Positions 22,652-35,450 of a stretch of DNA of 64,000 nt are shown here, piece by piece. Both the position numbers and the translations under genes were made by a program. Location: NCBI RefSeq assembly GCF_000213175.1, contig NW_009799099.1:3825674-3889673 (forward strand). The letters run 5' to 3'. The notes under the pieces are model-generated. The model had not been told where the DNA came from. It made no database searches and was given only the letters and a program-made list of their open reading frames with translations. The stretch comes from Neurospora tetrasperma FGSC 2508 (Eukaryota > Ascomycota > Sordariomycetes > Sordariales > Sordariaceae). Every line of letters begins with the position of its first letter. Position 1 is the first letter of the stretch.

Positions 22652-25285
22652 TTAATAGTCGCTATACTCCTCCTCGTCCTCTTCGTCAATGTCCACATCC
22701 TCTTCATCCCATGCCTGGGGCTGCTGCCTATGACGAGTTCTTCCCCTCTCACCTTCCTCCCCAATTTCACCCTCGCCACCTTCTCCCTCTTCATCATCTT
22801 CCTCTTCGCTCTCATCCTCATTCTCGTCACCAAGTTCCTTATCCGTCCGGTAACCGTAGCCACCCTCGGTCTGATAGCCGCCATCGGTCTGGTAGCCCCC
22901 GTCAGTTCGGTAGCCGCCGTATCGATCCTCCTCTTCGTCGTCTTCGTCATCGTAGCCACGCTCGTCATCCTCGTCCTCATCTTCGTCCCCAAGAAGGTCG
23001 CCGTCACTAAAGTCGCCTTCTTCTTCTTCCTCTTCTTCGGAAAGACCTTCGAATTCTTCGTCTTCGTTGTCTTCGAAGATGTCTTGGAGGATCTTGGGGG
23101 CTTGGACTTCTTCTTCGCCTTCTTCCTCTTCTTCCTCGTCTTCACGATGATCTTGGCGATGTTGTGGTTCGGTGGTAGCGGTTTGACCCCCGCCCGCGGT
23201 GGCAGGTGATGGTTTCTTGGTGGTTGTGGGGGCGGTGGTATCAGCCCGGGCTGAGTCTACGCCGATACTCGCCAGTGCTGGATCAAGCAGTACTTCATCC
23301 ACTTCTGTACCTGGAGCAGCAGCAGAAGCAACACCAGAAGGTCCCAGACCAGCGGCAGGATCAGCCGGGGCCCGCCTCCTCTCTCTCGGCTTAAGTCCAA
23401 TCCCCAACAACAACGCCATCTTCTCCGCCTCGCGCTCCTCCACCTCTTTAAGGGGAATCCTAACTCTATAGTGCGTCTTCTTCTTCCTCTCCTCCCACCG
23501 ATCACGTCCTTGCTTGAGGCCCGGCTTGATTTTATTTCTTCCCCGTAGCTGCTCGCACTCCTTCGCCGTGAGCTGCAGATCAGGCAGCGTGATGCCAATA
23601 CTAGTTCCCGAGCCACCATCCCCTCCATCATTCGGCCCTTTGACGGCTTCCAACGTGCACCCGAAATCGTCGTCCGACAGCGTGCGGCCGAACCGGATGG
23701 CGAGCATCTTGCACTTCATGATGGCTTTCGCCACCGACCACAGCACGCGGTGGTAGAATCCCGATATCTCGGTGTCGCACTCGGGCCGCACCTCGGCATT
23801 TTCAAACAATCGACGGAGGAGAGGATCCGTGATGTCGCACACCTGCCAGACTTTTCCGTCGGTACTAAACGACTCGCCCGTGAACACGTGCGTCTCGCGC
23901 GATCGACGCTCTGATCCTCTTCCGAGATTGGCGCCCTCGCCGTAGCTGTTCCAGTACTTACCAAAGTTGGTGACGCCCAGCTCGGAACGGCGGACGGCCT
24001 TCCACTCACGGCCGACGGTGCCGATGCGGGTCTTGTGCAGCTTGAAGATCAAGGTCTGGTAAATGCGGTATTTGGGATCGGAGCGGGGGTCGAGGCCATA
24101 TTTGACCAGCGCGTCGCGCCACGGTCCGCCCTTGAACTGGTAGCCCGCGTATTGCAGGCAGTGGCGCACCAGCGAGCCGCTTTTGGGCAAAGAGGCGAAC
24201 TTGGAGCCTAGCCGGTTCCACATGCTGCGCCGTGTCCAGATCGGCCGCTCCTCCATTGCCGCCCACATTTCCTTCATGATAAGAGCGACCTGTGGGTCGG
24301 CCAGGTTGGGCTGGCGCCGGGGGGCGGACGGGACGGGATACTCGTCGTGCGCAATGAAGTAGCCGGCGGCCGGGACGCGGGAGGTCACGTTGACCACGCG
24401 CCGGAACTCGGCTTCAGAGTCGACATCGGAGTCGCCGCCGTCGTCGTCCGCTTGGCCAGCAGTGCCGGGGCTGATTTCTTTGGTGTACGGATTCTGGGCG
24501 TAACCGTATTGGAAGGGCAAGCTCATGGGGGTGAAGTTAGGAGGAGGGATCAGGTCGATGTTCTTCCCGGATTCGATACCCGGTTGGATGGCGAACTCCT
24601 TGAGCTTGGCGACATCGCCGGGCAGCACCTGGTCGACGAACCGGGACATGAAGGGGGAGTTGCCCATGGCGTACTGGAAGTCGGCGAGGCCGCGGTAGCG
24701 GTGCGTGTTGGTGATGACGCCGATGGGCTCAACGGTGTACTTCCTTACATTGTCACTGAGCTTTCGACGGAGAAGCCGAGGGGCGTCTAGCCGGTCTCGA
24801 GAGAAGACTTCTTCATTGGGGTTTGTTGTCGTGGACGTGTTGTTGTCGACAACGGGACCCTCGAAGGGATCATCAGTCCCACGTTTGCGCTTCCGCCCCG
24901 TACGCTTGGGAACCGTAACTTTGACAACAACATTGTGGGTGAGAGCATTGTGCGAGACAATCGGCCTCACTGTCGGGTCACTGTGTCGTAAATAAAGTGG
25001 AATGGACACTTGAGGGCTGGATGAATCAACAATCTGAGGATATTGTCAGTCTCAGCCTCAAGCTTCCACATGATATAGAAGAGAAATATATCCTACAGCC
25101 TCGAGTGAGTAGTGTGCAGGAAATGTGTTCATGGCCTTGTCCACATTTTTGATAATCATGGGATGCTCAAGCGCCCCCAATCTCCGAGCAGGCACTGGGC
25201 AGCTGGGTGCATGTTCTGTTTGGTCGTTGAGCTCGTCCATCATGTCATTCGGAGAAGCCGGTGATTGCGCATGAATTCTGGACAT
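22652..25285 (-). CDS. TFC1: Transcription factor IIIC subunit Tfc1/TFC5-like (tau95)
   Basis: Two exons, 25285-25097 and 25033-22652, give about 856 residues. The 63-nt intron has a GTAGGA donor, a GACTGAC branch site and a CCTCAG acceptor. The first exon carries the conserved opening PVPARRLGALEHPMIIKNVD; the second continues with VSIPLYLRHSDPTVRPIVSH and the family's DNA-binding part (RPIWTRRSMWNRL, LQYAGYQFKGGPWRDALVKYG, KYRIYQTLIFKL). TFIIIC binds the A and B boxes of tRNA genes and recruits TFIIIB for RNA polymerase III; this subunit is in the tauA module and contacts the A box. Residues ~655-856 are a very acidic Glu/Asp tail with a YRTDGG/YQTDGG repeat, longer than in yeast. The start at 25285 is the first Met; a later Met at about residue 15 is possible. 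Confidence 0.92.
22850..22922. repeat. Short tandem coding repeat GGYxTD in Tfc1 tail
   Basis: Several imperfect 18-base units encode GGYRTD, GGYQTD, GGYQTE and GYRTD in the acidic C-terminal tail of the TFIIIC subunit. Confidence 0.8.
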
Positions 25286-27821
25286 ATGATTGAAGTTTGG
25301 TATTGCGACTGATAATTGCCCGTAAGCGCTGCAAGGATCACAGTGTTAGTGTCGTTGTCGCTTCATCAGCATCGTGGCCGTGATGTTGGACGGAGTCTGA
25401 ATTGTTTTTTTGACGATGTCAATAAATGGAGTTGCACAGTGAGGATTATTGCAGGCAGGTTGAAATTGCATGGGTTTACGCGGCGAAATTGTTTTGCGAA
25501 GACAGTGCGCATGGTTGAGAAAGTACATGGTACCTCCAGCCACTCAAGATGAGTGACGGACTGGAACTTGAAGTCGGAACTGCTAGGTTGTTACAGTACT
25601 TATTTGCTCTTGCCTTTGTGCATGCCCTGCATAGGTGCCGGTTACTATGCCGTAACGCGGTTGTATTGATTAACATGATTCGCTCTTTCCTTTTAACCAT
25701 CAAACGAGCCAGAGATATTCATTACCAACCAAACCTTAGTAGAAATACACAAAGACGCTCGTTGATTTATACCATCTGACCACAGAAACACTGAAGCAAG
25801 CAAATGAGGCTTGAAAAAGGAAGGACCTGTGGGGAGCACTGGAAATGGGCCCAAGACACCCTGCATGGCGCTAAATGAACGCCTGCAGTTCATTCGAGTG
25901 GAGATCATTGACACCTGTAATTACCAAGACTGGGGCTCGGGGCCACCTCCAAGCATAGACACATCGGTTAAGACTACCGCAGCAGAGGGGACCTGTTGTG
26001 CTTGATATCTATCGCTGTCCTAACAATTCCTTGGTTGTTTGATACGCAAATACAGATAGTGCAATAATAGCGTAGTCTACACAACTCTTGAATTGCCTGG
26101 TGACATCCGCTTCCACGGCACACCAGCAACGGAATAACATTTCAGCCTCGCCATCCCATTTCCATTCCCTGGACGTCCTTTCGCCCTGTTCGGGTGATCA
26201 TCTCCAGCCCATCATAAGCGCGCCGGTGTATCTAGATCAGCTTCCCCTTGGGCGCTACTACTTCAGGGAATCTGTCCGGGCACTTTTTCGAAACCGAGCT
26301 ACAACAGAGGAAAGAAAGTGCAGTGTTCTATTTGCCGTTTCAGCCTCGAGCCCTTCTTCACTCTGCATGTAATTGTCAAGGACATGGTAACAACAACCGT
26401 CCATTTTGGTTTTCAACTATACAGGTACCTACCTAGGTACGTACTATTAGACTTCCTTGAAGCTTCGTACAAGTCCCTTAGTAAAACCTGATTCAAGGTT
26501 CCGTCCGGGGTCTTTTTAGGCGATCATTACCTTCCCATTCATTTACTTTTGCGTCTGTCCACGACTTTGCTACGTCGGTACCTACCTTAGGTACCGTACC
26601 TTACCCTAGGAGCCTAGGTACCTCTAGTTGACAGCCACAACCTAAACACACCGCTCGGACCTCCAACAACCCGACATAGTGAACCTAACAAAGTTGGAAG
26701 CGAGTTAACGCAGCGGAGTGAGCAGCTCCAGCGTCCGAATCTCTCACACAGCTCGGCTTCGACTCCGCGTTGTACACCTCTCACCACCAACGAAGAGTGG
26801 AAGCGACAAGGGACCATTGGACAAACAGCCACATCACCTGGCACCTGGCACCCTCACACTCGGCTTTGGGTCCCGCGATTGCATCCCGTCCAGCCCCGCA
26901 GCAACATCCTGGCCTGGCTCATCTGGGCCTACACTCACTGGGCAGATCTACCACCCAGACTTCCACTTCTGGCTTGTTTAGCGGATTGGTGCTGGCGCTA
27001 CCTGATTCTTTAACAGCACCCTACCTACTCTCAAGAGTCCCGTCTCGCACCCGACCTCCATCGAACCAGCAAGTTCGTCCCTCTCTCTGGCATTCGCTTC
27101 ATTCCCCCCCCTCCCCCAAAGGTCCCAAAACACACACACTGGACTTGGACTGAAGCACCAATTCCCACTCCCATCCGGCAACGTCCCTACAGCAACACCT
27201 ACCACCCGACGCCAGCACGCCCGCCGTCGACGAGACACCCTGCGCTTGTTGTCGTCACCTTGACTTGTCATCCGATCCCGCGCGGCTTTCATTCCGTTAC
27301 TCCGCCAGTTCGCCGTGCGCCCTCAGAGCATTTCACCCTGCTACTGCTGCTGTAGCCGTTGCCTCTGCCACCATCGAGAGAGCGCGCTCCCCCGACTCCC
27401 GTCGCCGACACCCCTAGCATTAACCATCCTACCAAGGTTACCATTCAATCGGCCGTCGGGCATCCACAAAAAGTCGATTGACACGCCGTGGCCTCGCCAT
27501 CATCCAACGCGGCGTCGTCCCCAATTATACTGCCAGCCACAGTCGGGCTTGTGGTCGGAAGTTTGCTCTGACGCACTGCACCCCTCCTCTTCGACATCCA
27601 GGCGGGACGTAGAGCTTTCGGTGAAGCAAGTCCGCGACCGGCCGCCCGTTGGCATCGCAGTCTGAAACCCGCGAGCTGTTCGGCACACATCCTAGCCTTT
27701 GGCTAGCCACCCCCTTTTCGTATACAGCTATCAGACTATCGCCGCGCCCTCATTACCCCTCCACCTTCAGGTCGGGCAGCCTTCACTCGCCCCACAGGCA
27801 GAGAAACTGTTGTCCTCAAAG
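25286..27821. other. 2.5 kb intergenic interval, long leader of the B56 gene
   Basis: This lies between the divergent Tfc1 and B56 genes. No recognisable gene was seen. Two microrepeat clusters with GGTACC/CCTAGG units lie at 26422-26445 and 26576-26625. From about 26700 to the B56 start the + strand is C-rich with CCACC and CACAC runs, as is usual for long fungal 5' UTRs; short upstream open frames occur in it. Confidence 0.5.
26576..26625. repeat. CCTAGG/GGTACC microrepeat cluster
   Basis: Overlapping palindromes GGTACC, CCTAGG and TACC units occur in about 50 bases; a smaller copy is at 26422-26445. Confidence 0.75.
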
Positions 27822-30076
27822 ATGAAGCGGTTCAGCCAGAGAGTCGTAAGTCAAGTCTAGGTGTTTTGTAAGCTGTCCCGTTGGAACGGATCGCTAATGC
27901 TACACCGTCGTGCTAGCTCTCGAGGACGAAGGACAAGGATTCCAAGTCCAAGAAGAATAAGGATGCGAAGGACGGAACAGCTTCCCCCAACTCACAAGGC
28001 TCTCGCGAGGCCACCCAGTCGCCCGTTCTCACCCCTTCATCGTCTACGTCGACACTTGTAAATGACAGCCGTAACAAGCCATTGCCGCCTAACAATGCGG
28101 CCCATGGCGACCACGGCAATTCCATGCTCGGCCCTCAGGGCGGCAACTCGAACCCTGGCGCAGCGGATAGATTCAGCAGTATCGGGGGGCAGCAACAGGG
28201 CGCCAACGGCGGCAGCACCCCTGTCCGTCACGGCACCCTTCCTCCTACCGTTATAATCAGCCCCAGCGCGCCGGTAAGAAGCTCCTTGGACTGCCGTACT
28301 TGGACCATGGAAATACTAACGATTGGTTGTCGTAGCATGTCCCACCTCCCGGCGCCGCGGAAACGATGCCGCACGATCTCGCTCCTCCAAAAGCCGGACA
28401 AAAGTCGCTTATGTTTGACCGTTTACACCAGACCCCCAAAGACGTCCTGGAAGGGCTCAGGACGCCAAAGAGGCAGAACTCGTCGCGGTTCGACATCTCA
28501 GCCCATCGCGAGCTCGAGAAGCTCCCGGGCTTCCATGAGGTGGCCCCCAATCACCGCCAGGATCTGTTCATGAAGAAGATCGAGCAGTGCAACGTCATCT
28601 TTGACTTCAATGATGCTAGCGCCGACATGAAGTCCAAGGAGATCAAGCGATTGGCCCTTCACGAGCTGCTGGATTATGTCGCTAATAACCGGCAAGTCAT
28701 CACTGAGCCAATGTATCCGCGTGTGGTTGAGATGTTTGCAAAGAACTTATTCCGCCCAATTCCTCCTCCCATGAACCCGCAGGGTGAAGCTTTCGATCCC
28801 GAAGAGGATGAACCGGTCCTGGAGGTTGCATGGCCGCATATTCAAGTTGTCTATGAGTTCTTCCTCCGGTTCATTGAAAGTCAAGATTTCAACACCAATA
28901 TTGCCAAGGCGTATATCGATCATAGCTTCGTTCTTCAGCTACTCGAGCTCTTCGACTCCGAGGACCCTAGAGAACGGGACTTCTTAAAGACGACTCTGCA
29001 TCGTATCTACGGCAAGTTCCTCAATCTGAGGTCCTTTATCCGCCGCTCTATCAACAACGTCTTTTTTCAGTTCACGTACGAAACTGAAAGATTCAATGGC
29101 ATTGCCGAACTGCTCGAAATTCTTGGGTCAATTATCAACGGTTTTGCGCTCCCTCTCAAGGAGGAACACAAGCTTTTCCTTACCAGAGTGTTGCTTCCTC
29201 TTCACAAGGTCAAGAGTCTGAGCATGTACCATCCTCAATTGGCGTACTGCATCGTGCAATTCCTGGAGAAGGATGCTTCCTTGACAGAAGAGGTATGTGA
29301 CACACCACGTCTTTTGCGACCCCACCATAAGCTAACATCTGTCTCAGGTTGTTCTCGGACTTCTCCGTTATTGGCCCAAGGTCAACAGCACCAAGGAGGT
29401 CATGTTTCTCAACGAGGTTGAAGACATCTTCGAGGTCATGGACCCGGCTGAGTTCGCCAAGGTCCAAGAACCTCTGTTCCATCAGCTCGCCAAATCGGTT
29501 GCCAGCCCGCACTTCCAGGTCGCTGAGAGAGCTTTGTACTTCTGGAACAACGAGTACTTCTGCAATCTCGTGAGCGACAATGTCGAGATCATTCTCCCCA
29601 TCATGTTCGCTCCTCTATACGAAAACTCCAAGGGACATTGGAATAGGTACGTATTTGAGCAATATCCCATGTTTGAGGTATCACGACTAACCGGGAATAG
29701 AACCATCCACGGCATGGTATATAACGCCATGAAGCTGTTTATGGAAATCAACCCGCAGCTATTCGATGATTGCTCCCACGAGTACACGGAAAACCAAAGC
29801 AACGCCCCTGCAAGGGAAGCTCATCGCCAGAGCAAATGGGCTCGACTCGAAGAACTCGCGAAGCAGCGGAAAGTAGAAAGTGGAACATCCAATGGCACCA
29901 GCTCTATCCCAGCTCGCACCACTGTTCACCCGCTGCCTCGCCTAGAAGAAGTAGACGGCACAGAGGATAATCAAAAGAGGCTGGATTCTTTGAAGTTGCA
30001 GGATGGTGATAGAAGGGAGCGACGACCCGGGATGCACGAGAGGCAAAGCTCAGTAGGTTCATCCAGAAGTCGGTAA
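27822..30076 (+). CDS. RTS1: Protein phosphatase 2A regulatory subunit B56 (B', Rts1-like)
   Basis: Five exons are inferred: 27822-27845, 27917-28273, 28336-29292, 29348-29646 and 29701-30076, giving 670 residues. The first exon is MKRFSQRV, joined to [13 protein letters not shown]. Residues ~1-150 are Ser/Gly/Asn-rich and disordered. The B56 HEAT-like domain runs from ~155 to ~560 ([65 protein letters not shown]). The Arg codon in HWNR is split by the last intron. The subunit directs PP2A to substrates, with roles in stress response, septins and centromere cohesion known in yeasts. The C-terminus is a charged tail with QRKVESGT and [10 protein letters not shown]. All splice sites fit consensus well. 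Length is close to the fungal norm. Confidence 0.95.
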
Positions 30077-31083
30077 TACGCCTTCACAAAGGAGCTATCT
30101 TTTCGGGCGTGTTGTTCTTTTTTTTTTATTTATTTTGGAGCTCAAGGCCACGGGCATTGTTCGGTGTCAAAGTCATGTACGAAGCTGGGAAAACCCGTCA
30201 TTACGCGATTGGAGGAAGAAGGAAGTTGAAGGAAGCAGGGAAACAAAGGCTGAACAGGGGCTTTTTTGCCGGCCGGTCTTATATACGTCGAAACCAGGAC
30301 AAGAGGACGGACAAGGACATGAATTGGGCAAGCAGTCAGGCGGGCGGGCGGCAGAAGGCGGCAGCGCAACAGACAGACAGCACACAGGAACTTTGGCACA
30401 TAGGTCTCAGGGACTTAACCACCACTTTTAGAGAGTTTTTAACGGCGTCATGATTCCATTCCAGTTTACTTCAATTCTTAGCCAGCTCGACCACCGACCG
30501 AAAAAAAGAAATGCTTTTTCTTTCGTTTCTTGTTTTTGTTAGCACAAGGCTAGGCTGGCTTCGATTGTTAATATATTTTGGAACTTTCTTTTTCTTTTCG
30601 CTTGTTTTAATTTGAATGTCTTCACTTTGGAATCACTGGGTACATTCCTGCCCTGGTTCGTTTATTTGTTAGTATGGTACAAAAAAGTCAAAAGCTTTAC
30701 TGGTTATAGAACAGATTTCCGGCTTTCTATCGGGTGTTTTAGTCTTATAGGCCTATCTTCTAGTCTGGATGACCTTGAAGGAGACAGGGAAAGAGCATGA
30801 TATCAGAGGATACCCATTAAAGGCTTCCGTGGCATCACAAACCCTTGCTGTTGTCTGTCATATATGCCATTTCCATCCCCCAAATGTCCCCCAAATGTCT
30901 CTGATTCTTGATGTCCATCGGTGACAAACATTTTGCCCCGGTCAGCAGCAACGGTTATTATTATTTCCTCCACCTCCTTCTTGCCCGAGTATAACGCTTG
31001 AACACAATCAAATACAACATTGTACAACCATCCATTCCCACCGCCACACAACTACCTAACTTCCCGCAGTCAGGCGGCCTGTC
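30077..31083. other. Convergent 3' flanks
   Basis: This holds the 3' UTRs of the B56 gene (+) and the low-complexity protein gene (-). A T-rich run at 30117-30136 and T/C-rich stretches at 30510-30600 are likely transcript-end sequence. No supportable gene was seen. Confidence 0.5.
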
Positions 31084-34000
31084 TTATTTACTACTATTCC
31101 TCCTCCAGCTCTCCGAAAACATCGTTTCCCTCCACCCACCAGCATACTGATCAATGATATCCGCGTAATCATCCACCACCACACTGACGGTGATGCCCTT
31201 CCCAGTCACTGTAGTTCCACTCTCGGTTTCAACCACCGCTGTAGAGTCTTTTTCTTCTTCATCTTCATCATCACCTTCCTGAAACTCATAGCGTCCCTCT
31301 CCTTCATGTCCCACCACCTGTCCCGACTGTCCCACCTGTCCCGGTCGCTGATCACCCCTAGAGATGCCGCTAGAAGAACTCCTCTGCACAGGGGCAGTCA
31401 TGCCTGGACCCAACGTCGGACCCGGTGTCGGTGTCGGGTTCTTCCAAAACTGGAGACTCTCATAACTAGAACTAGAATCCGAGTCACCACCACCATCACT
31501 ACCTGCAGATACCGGACGTTGCTGCTGCTGCTGCTGCTGTTGTTGCTCTCTATTCTTCTGCTCTTTGTCCCTGGCATCAGCCATTTCTTTTTTTTCCCTG
31601 GCTACTTTGTGTGAGGAATGAAGGGGGAGGAGGTTGGTGCCGGTAGGGAGGAGTGGGGGTTCGAGGCCGAGTTTGAGTCGGGGGCAGTGGAGGGGTGATG
31701 GCATATGTTTGGGGAATAGGAGATCCTGGGTAGATGGGTCTGGAGAGAGAAGGGGATGGTGAGGGAAGGGGTGAAGGGGATGGTGCTGGTTGTGAATGTT
31801 GGGATTGGGATTGGGATTGGGATTGGGACTGTGAGTGGGGTGACAATACTAGATACCGAGGGGAGGGAGTCCTGAGAGCTGGCTGGGCTTGGTAGGCCTG
31901 GAATCGAGGAGGTGTTTGGGGAGTCGACTGGGGTTGATGTGCTTGGGACCCAGGAGAGGATGTCTGAGGGTTTGGTTCGAGTGGATATCCTTGAGACGGA
32001 GGAATAGAAGGAGGAGGAGTCTTGAAAGCCAGGTTGACCTTCTCCTGAACCTTTGGTTGTATCTGCGTCTGCGTCTGTAGAGGCATCTTTCCCAGGTTTT
32101 CTGATTGTATCTGAGCTTGTCCCTGCCCTTGAACTTGCTTCTGTGATTGTGTGTTTCCCGGTTGCAGTTCCCGAACTTTCGCTTGTCCTTGAGTATACAC
32201 CTGAACATGAGCCGGCTTCTGTGTCTGAGTCATCATCGACATCGTCTTTTCCCAAGCTTTAGCTTGACCTTCATCATACAACCCGTCAACCATCCCCACA
32301 GACAACCTGTTCCCAAGTGTATCCACGCCGCTCGCAGGCGAGTCAACAAAAGGATCACTAAGGCGTGGCTGGATATGTATAGAGAATTCAGTGGAGCCTC
32401 GCTGATGTCGTTTCCTCTCCTGCCCCTGAATATGATTCTGATCCTGGCTCTGTGGTGACAATCGATTAGGGGTAGAGGGACCATGTTCTCTTGATGTCAA
32501 TGGCGATGCATGGCTGGTGTTAAACTTCGACAGTAGCGACGGAACTGGAACCGGCATTTTGACCGGCATCCTAGCCTTGCTGTTGCCATTATACACTGTC
32601 TTTGGCAACACCAACAAGCCACCTTCGTCTCCGCCTGGAGGTGGTGGGGGAGCAGGTGGGGGAGCCTTGAGCTTCGTAGAGGAAACCCTCGGGGGCGTTA
32701 TCGCTACCCCACTACCCCCCGTAAGTGAGGAGAGTGAAGAAAGTGATGAGATACTGACTGTCCCAGCAAGATGTCCTCCCATATGCCCTCCCACTCCTCT
32801 CATCCCCGTACTCCCCATACTCTTTGGCTTCGTGGGAGTAGGAGTGGGGGTGGGAGGAACTGGTCGCGAAGGACTGAAATCGAGTCCCTTGAGTAAAACC
32901 CTCGGCTTGGGAGCTACGGCCTTTGTCTCGGGGGTTTTCGGTGGAGGTGTTGGTGGTCTCGGTGATGAAGAGGTGGTGCCAGGGGAAGAAGGAGGGATAT
33001 ATGGTCCTCGTTCTTTCAAAAAACCGCGGGGTGGTGTTATTGGATAACGTCTTTTCTGTTGGGTCTGCTTTGGCTTTGGGCGTGGGGTTGATGGGATTGC
33101 TGTTTCTATTCCTAGTTCATGTGTCCCTTGGCTGGGATCTGTTTGCTGCTGCTGCTGCTGCTCTCCCCGTCGCGAGGGCGGTCTTACATCAGGCGTCTCA
33201 GGCCTCGGAGAAGATGTAAAAGCGCTGTAGAAGGCACTAGATGTACTTCCGCTTCGTCCACTATCTCCGCTCTGCCCGCTTCCCCTCCCACGTTTCTGTC
33301 TTTCCTGTTCATGCTGCTTGTGCGCAAGTTTCAAAAGTTCAGTGTGTAGTGTTTGCATCGCGTGGCCCGAGGAACCAAGGGTCGGGAACAAAAATCCCCT
33401 ACCTGTATTATCTAGCGATTTTGGTTGCGGTGGTGGCGGTGATGGTAGTTGTCTGGGATGCTGTTGCTGGTCCGAGATAGATGTTGCCGTCGGCTTGCAA
33501 GAGATGGAACTCTTTCTTGTGCCACCGCTGGGGTCGTACTCCTCGTCGATGTCAAAGTAGCGGCCTCCTGGCGGAATGGTGGACTCGCTGTCGCTGTCGA
33601 TGGCGCAAGCACGTTGAACATCCCGAGTGAGCAATGTCTCTGGAGCTGCAGTTGTCGATTTGGCTGGTGGGCGCCCGAAAGTCCATCTGGGAGCTTCGGG
33701 AAACATTTCAGGGGTAGGAGTAGTAGGGCTCTTTTGAGATGGCGTGTAAACGGATGGAGTGTACTCCCCCTTGCTATCGTTGGTCCCGTTGAAAATATCA
33801 TTTTCGTCAGCCTCGCTGGTGCTGTATGTCTTGGATGGCAGTCCTGTGAAATCTAAAAAGCTGTAAGCGTTCATATCTCCTTGGCCGTCTGATGGCAACT
33901 TGCACTTGTCCGAAGATCCATCAGTTGCACGTACCAGTCAAAAGATGAGAAGGAGCAGCTCCTTTTCGGAGAGGTCCTCCTTTGGCCGTGTCCTGTCTGA

Positions 34001-34836
34001 AAATCTGCCCCGTGTTGGTACCTGGCTGGTCCTGCGTTTCCTTCTGTTGATGATCTCCCCTCCACTCACGAAAAGGATTTATTTCTTCCACCTCCTTGAA
34101 CTCCCCATATGCAAGTTCCCACCACTTTTCATCCTTTGGGGTTTTCGCGTCATCGCTTGGGTCAGGAACGAAAGGGCTGCCTCTCTGTTGTTCAATCCGA
34201 GTCAGTGGGGATACTTGGCTGTTGAGGTATTCAACGTATGCAACCGGGTAATGGGCAACTGAATTCACGGGAAATCTCTGCGGATTGGAATTGGATGTAA
34301 ATGTAGAGGTGGTCATGCCTTCAAACGGCGAATTTTCTGTCATCCCTCCAGAAGACATCTTATCTTAACAGGTGGGCTTTTTACTAAATGAGATGATGGG
34401 ACAAGCAAGCAAGCAAACGGTTGGTTGGTTGACTCACGCTTCCGCCGTCGTCGTCTTCGTTGGTTGCTCCGTCCACGCCAGTTGATCCTGGTTCTCCTGC
34501 ACCACCACTCCTCTGTTGTTGAATCCCGTACAAGTGGACCCCGCTTCTTTGTTGCTCTGCAGCGTGATGCCACGTCCGGAGAGCGTCGTAACAGTCGTCT
34601 TCAGTAGGGGCTTCAACCGGTGAGATGAATCTCTGAGGTCTATCCGGTGTATGGACGATGCGGTATTCCTCCTCTTCTTGGGGTGATTGCTGGAGTGACC
34701 CTCGTCGCTGGAGATGAGGCTTGCCTTCGATAGACACTCGTAGTCTTAGATCCCGTAGACCACGCAATTTTTGAGAAAGTCTGATGCTCTTCGACTTTCG
34801 GTCACGATTGTTGTCCTTTGACTGAGACGACATCAT
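31084..34836 (-). CDS. Large Pro/Ser/Gln-rich low-complexity protein, function unknown
   Basis: Inferred exons are 34836-34438, 34358-33935, about 33888-31606 and about 31547-31084, which would give ~1189 residues. The first intron (GTGAGT...ATAAG) is clear. The second has donor GTACGT at 33934 but three possible in-phase acceptors (33889, 33884 or 33881 region). Near 31600 the long frame ends at a stop (31577) while another frame continues for ~160 codons to DDYADIIDQYAGGWRE; an intron with donor GTAGCC at 31605 and a GGCTGATG branch-like site would join them, but a one-base slip in the A8 tract near 31590 is the alternative. The N-terminus is basic (KSKSIRLSQKLRGLRDLRLR); exon 3 has FPEAPRWTFGRPPAK and long P/S/T and SQ repeats. 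No known domain was recognised; a cell-polarity or cytoskeletal scaffold is only a guess. Confidence 0.65.
31518..31546. repeat. CAG/CAA trinucleotide repeat (poly-Gln)
   Basis: A GTT/GCT-type triplet run on the + strand encodes nine Gln residues in the C-terminal part of the low-complexity protein. Confidence 0.85.
31801..31829. repeat. GGGATT hexamer repeat coding Ser-Gln units
   Basis: Four tandem GGGATT hexamers on the + strand encode alternating Ser-Gln on the minus strand in the low-complexity protein. It is coding, not telomeric. Confidence 0.85.
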
Positions 34837-35450
34837 GAGCAAGGTAGCCACAACTGGGAAGGGAATCTTCGGGAATGAAATAAGTAGAAAAAGGCGGAAA
34901 ACCAACCAACAACGTTGTTGGGCAAGAAAAAAGAGAAGAGTCAAGAGAGAACTTGTCCTTTCGATTTGTCTGGTCGTTGTTCCCTTAGAAGGAATAAATC
35001 ACCACACCACGAAGCGAGACAAAGGACTCTCCTCACATAACCAAGAGCGAGGCAGCATAGTCATCCTTTGTATGAGCAAATACGGCTTTAACTTGGATTG
35101 AGGTTTCCACTGACGGCATGTTTCTTCCTTCCCTTAATTCCTTCAACTAGCGTACTGAACAAAGAAAAAAACCCAGTGCACTGCCGAATCTGGCCTTGTC
35201 TTGCGTGTCTCGGCTGTGCGAATCCCGCTTGCCAATTAACCTACCCAGGTATCTCCTCAGTCTTTGTTCCAGGCACGGAGGTATTTGGGGTATCACAAAC
35301 AATGCCCATAGTGAAACACAAACTCTGTTTTCCGCTAGATGGAGGGCGTGTGACTGTGTGATTCTGATTTATATTCCCCATCACTCTGGTCCCGATGACG
35401 CATTTGCCCTGGCTGGGGGTACGAGAACAGAATGACCAGCACCAAAAGCC
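34837..35450. other. Intergenic, no gene seen
   Basis: This is the promoter side of the low-complexity protein gene and the 3' flank of the cation-chloride cotransporter gene, both on the minus strand. Nothing else is supportable. Confidence 0.5.

Noticed and set aside
22711-23209. Hydrophobic plus-strand frame opposite the Tfc1 acidic tail
   Set aside because: Apparent membrane segments come from the complement of GAA/GAG/GAT codons, not from a real gene.
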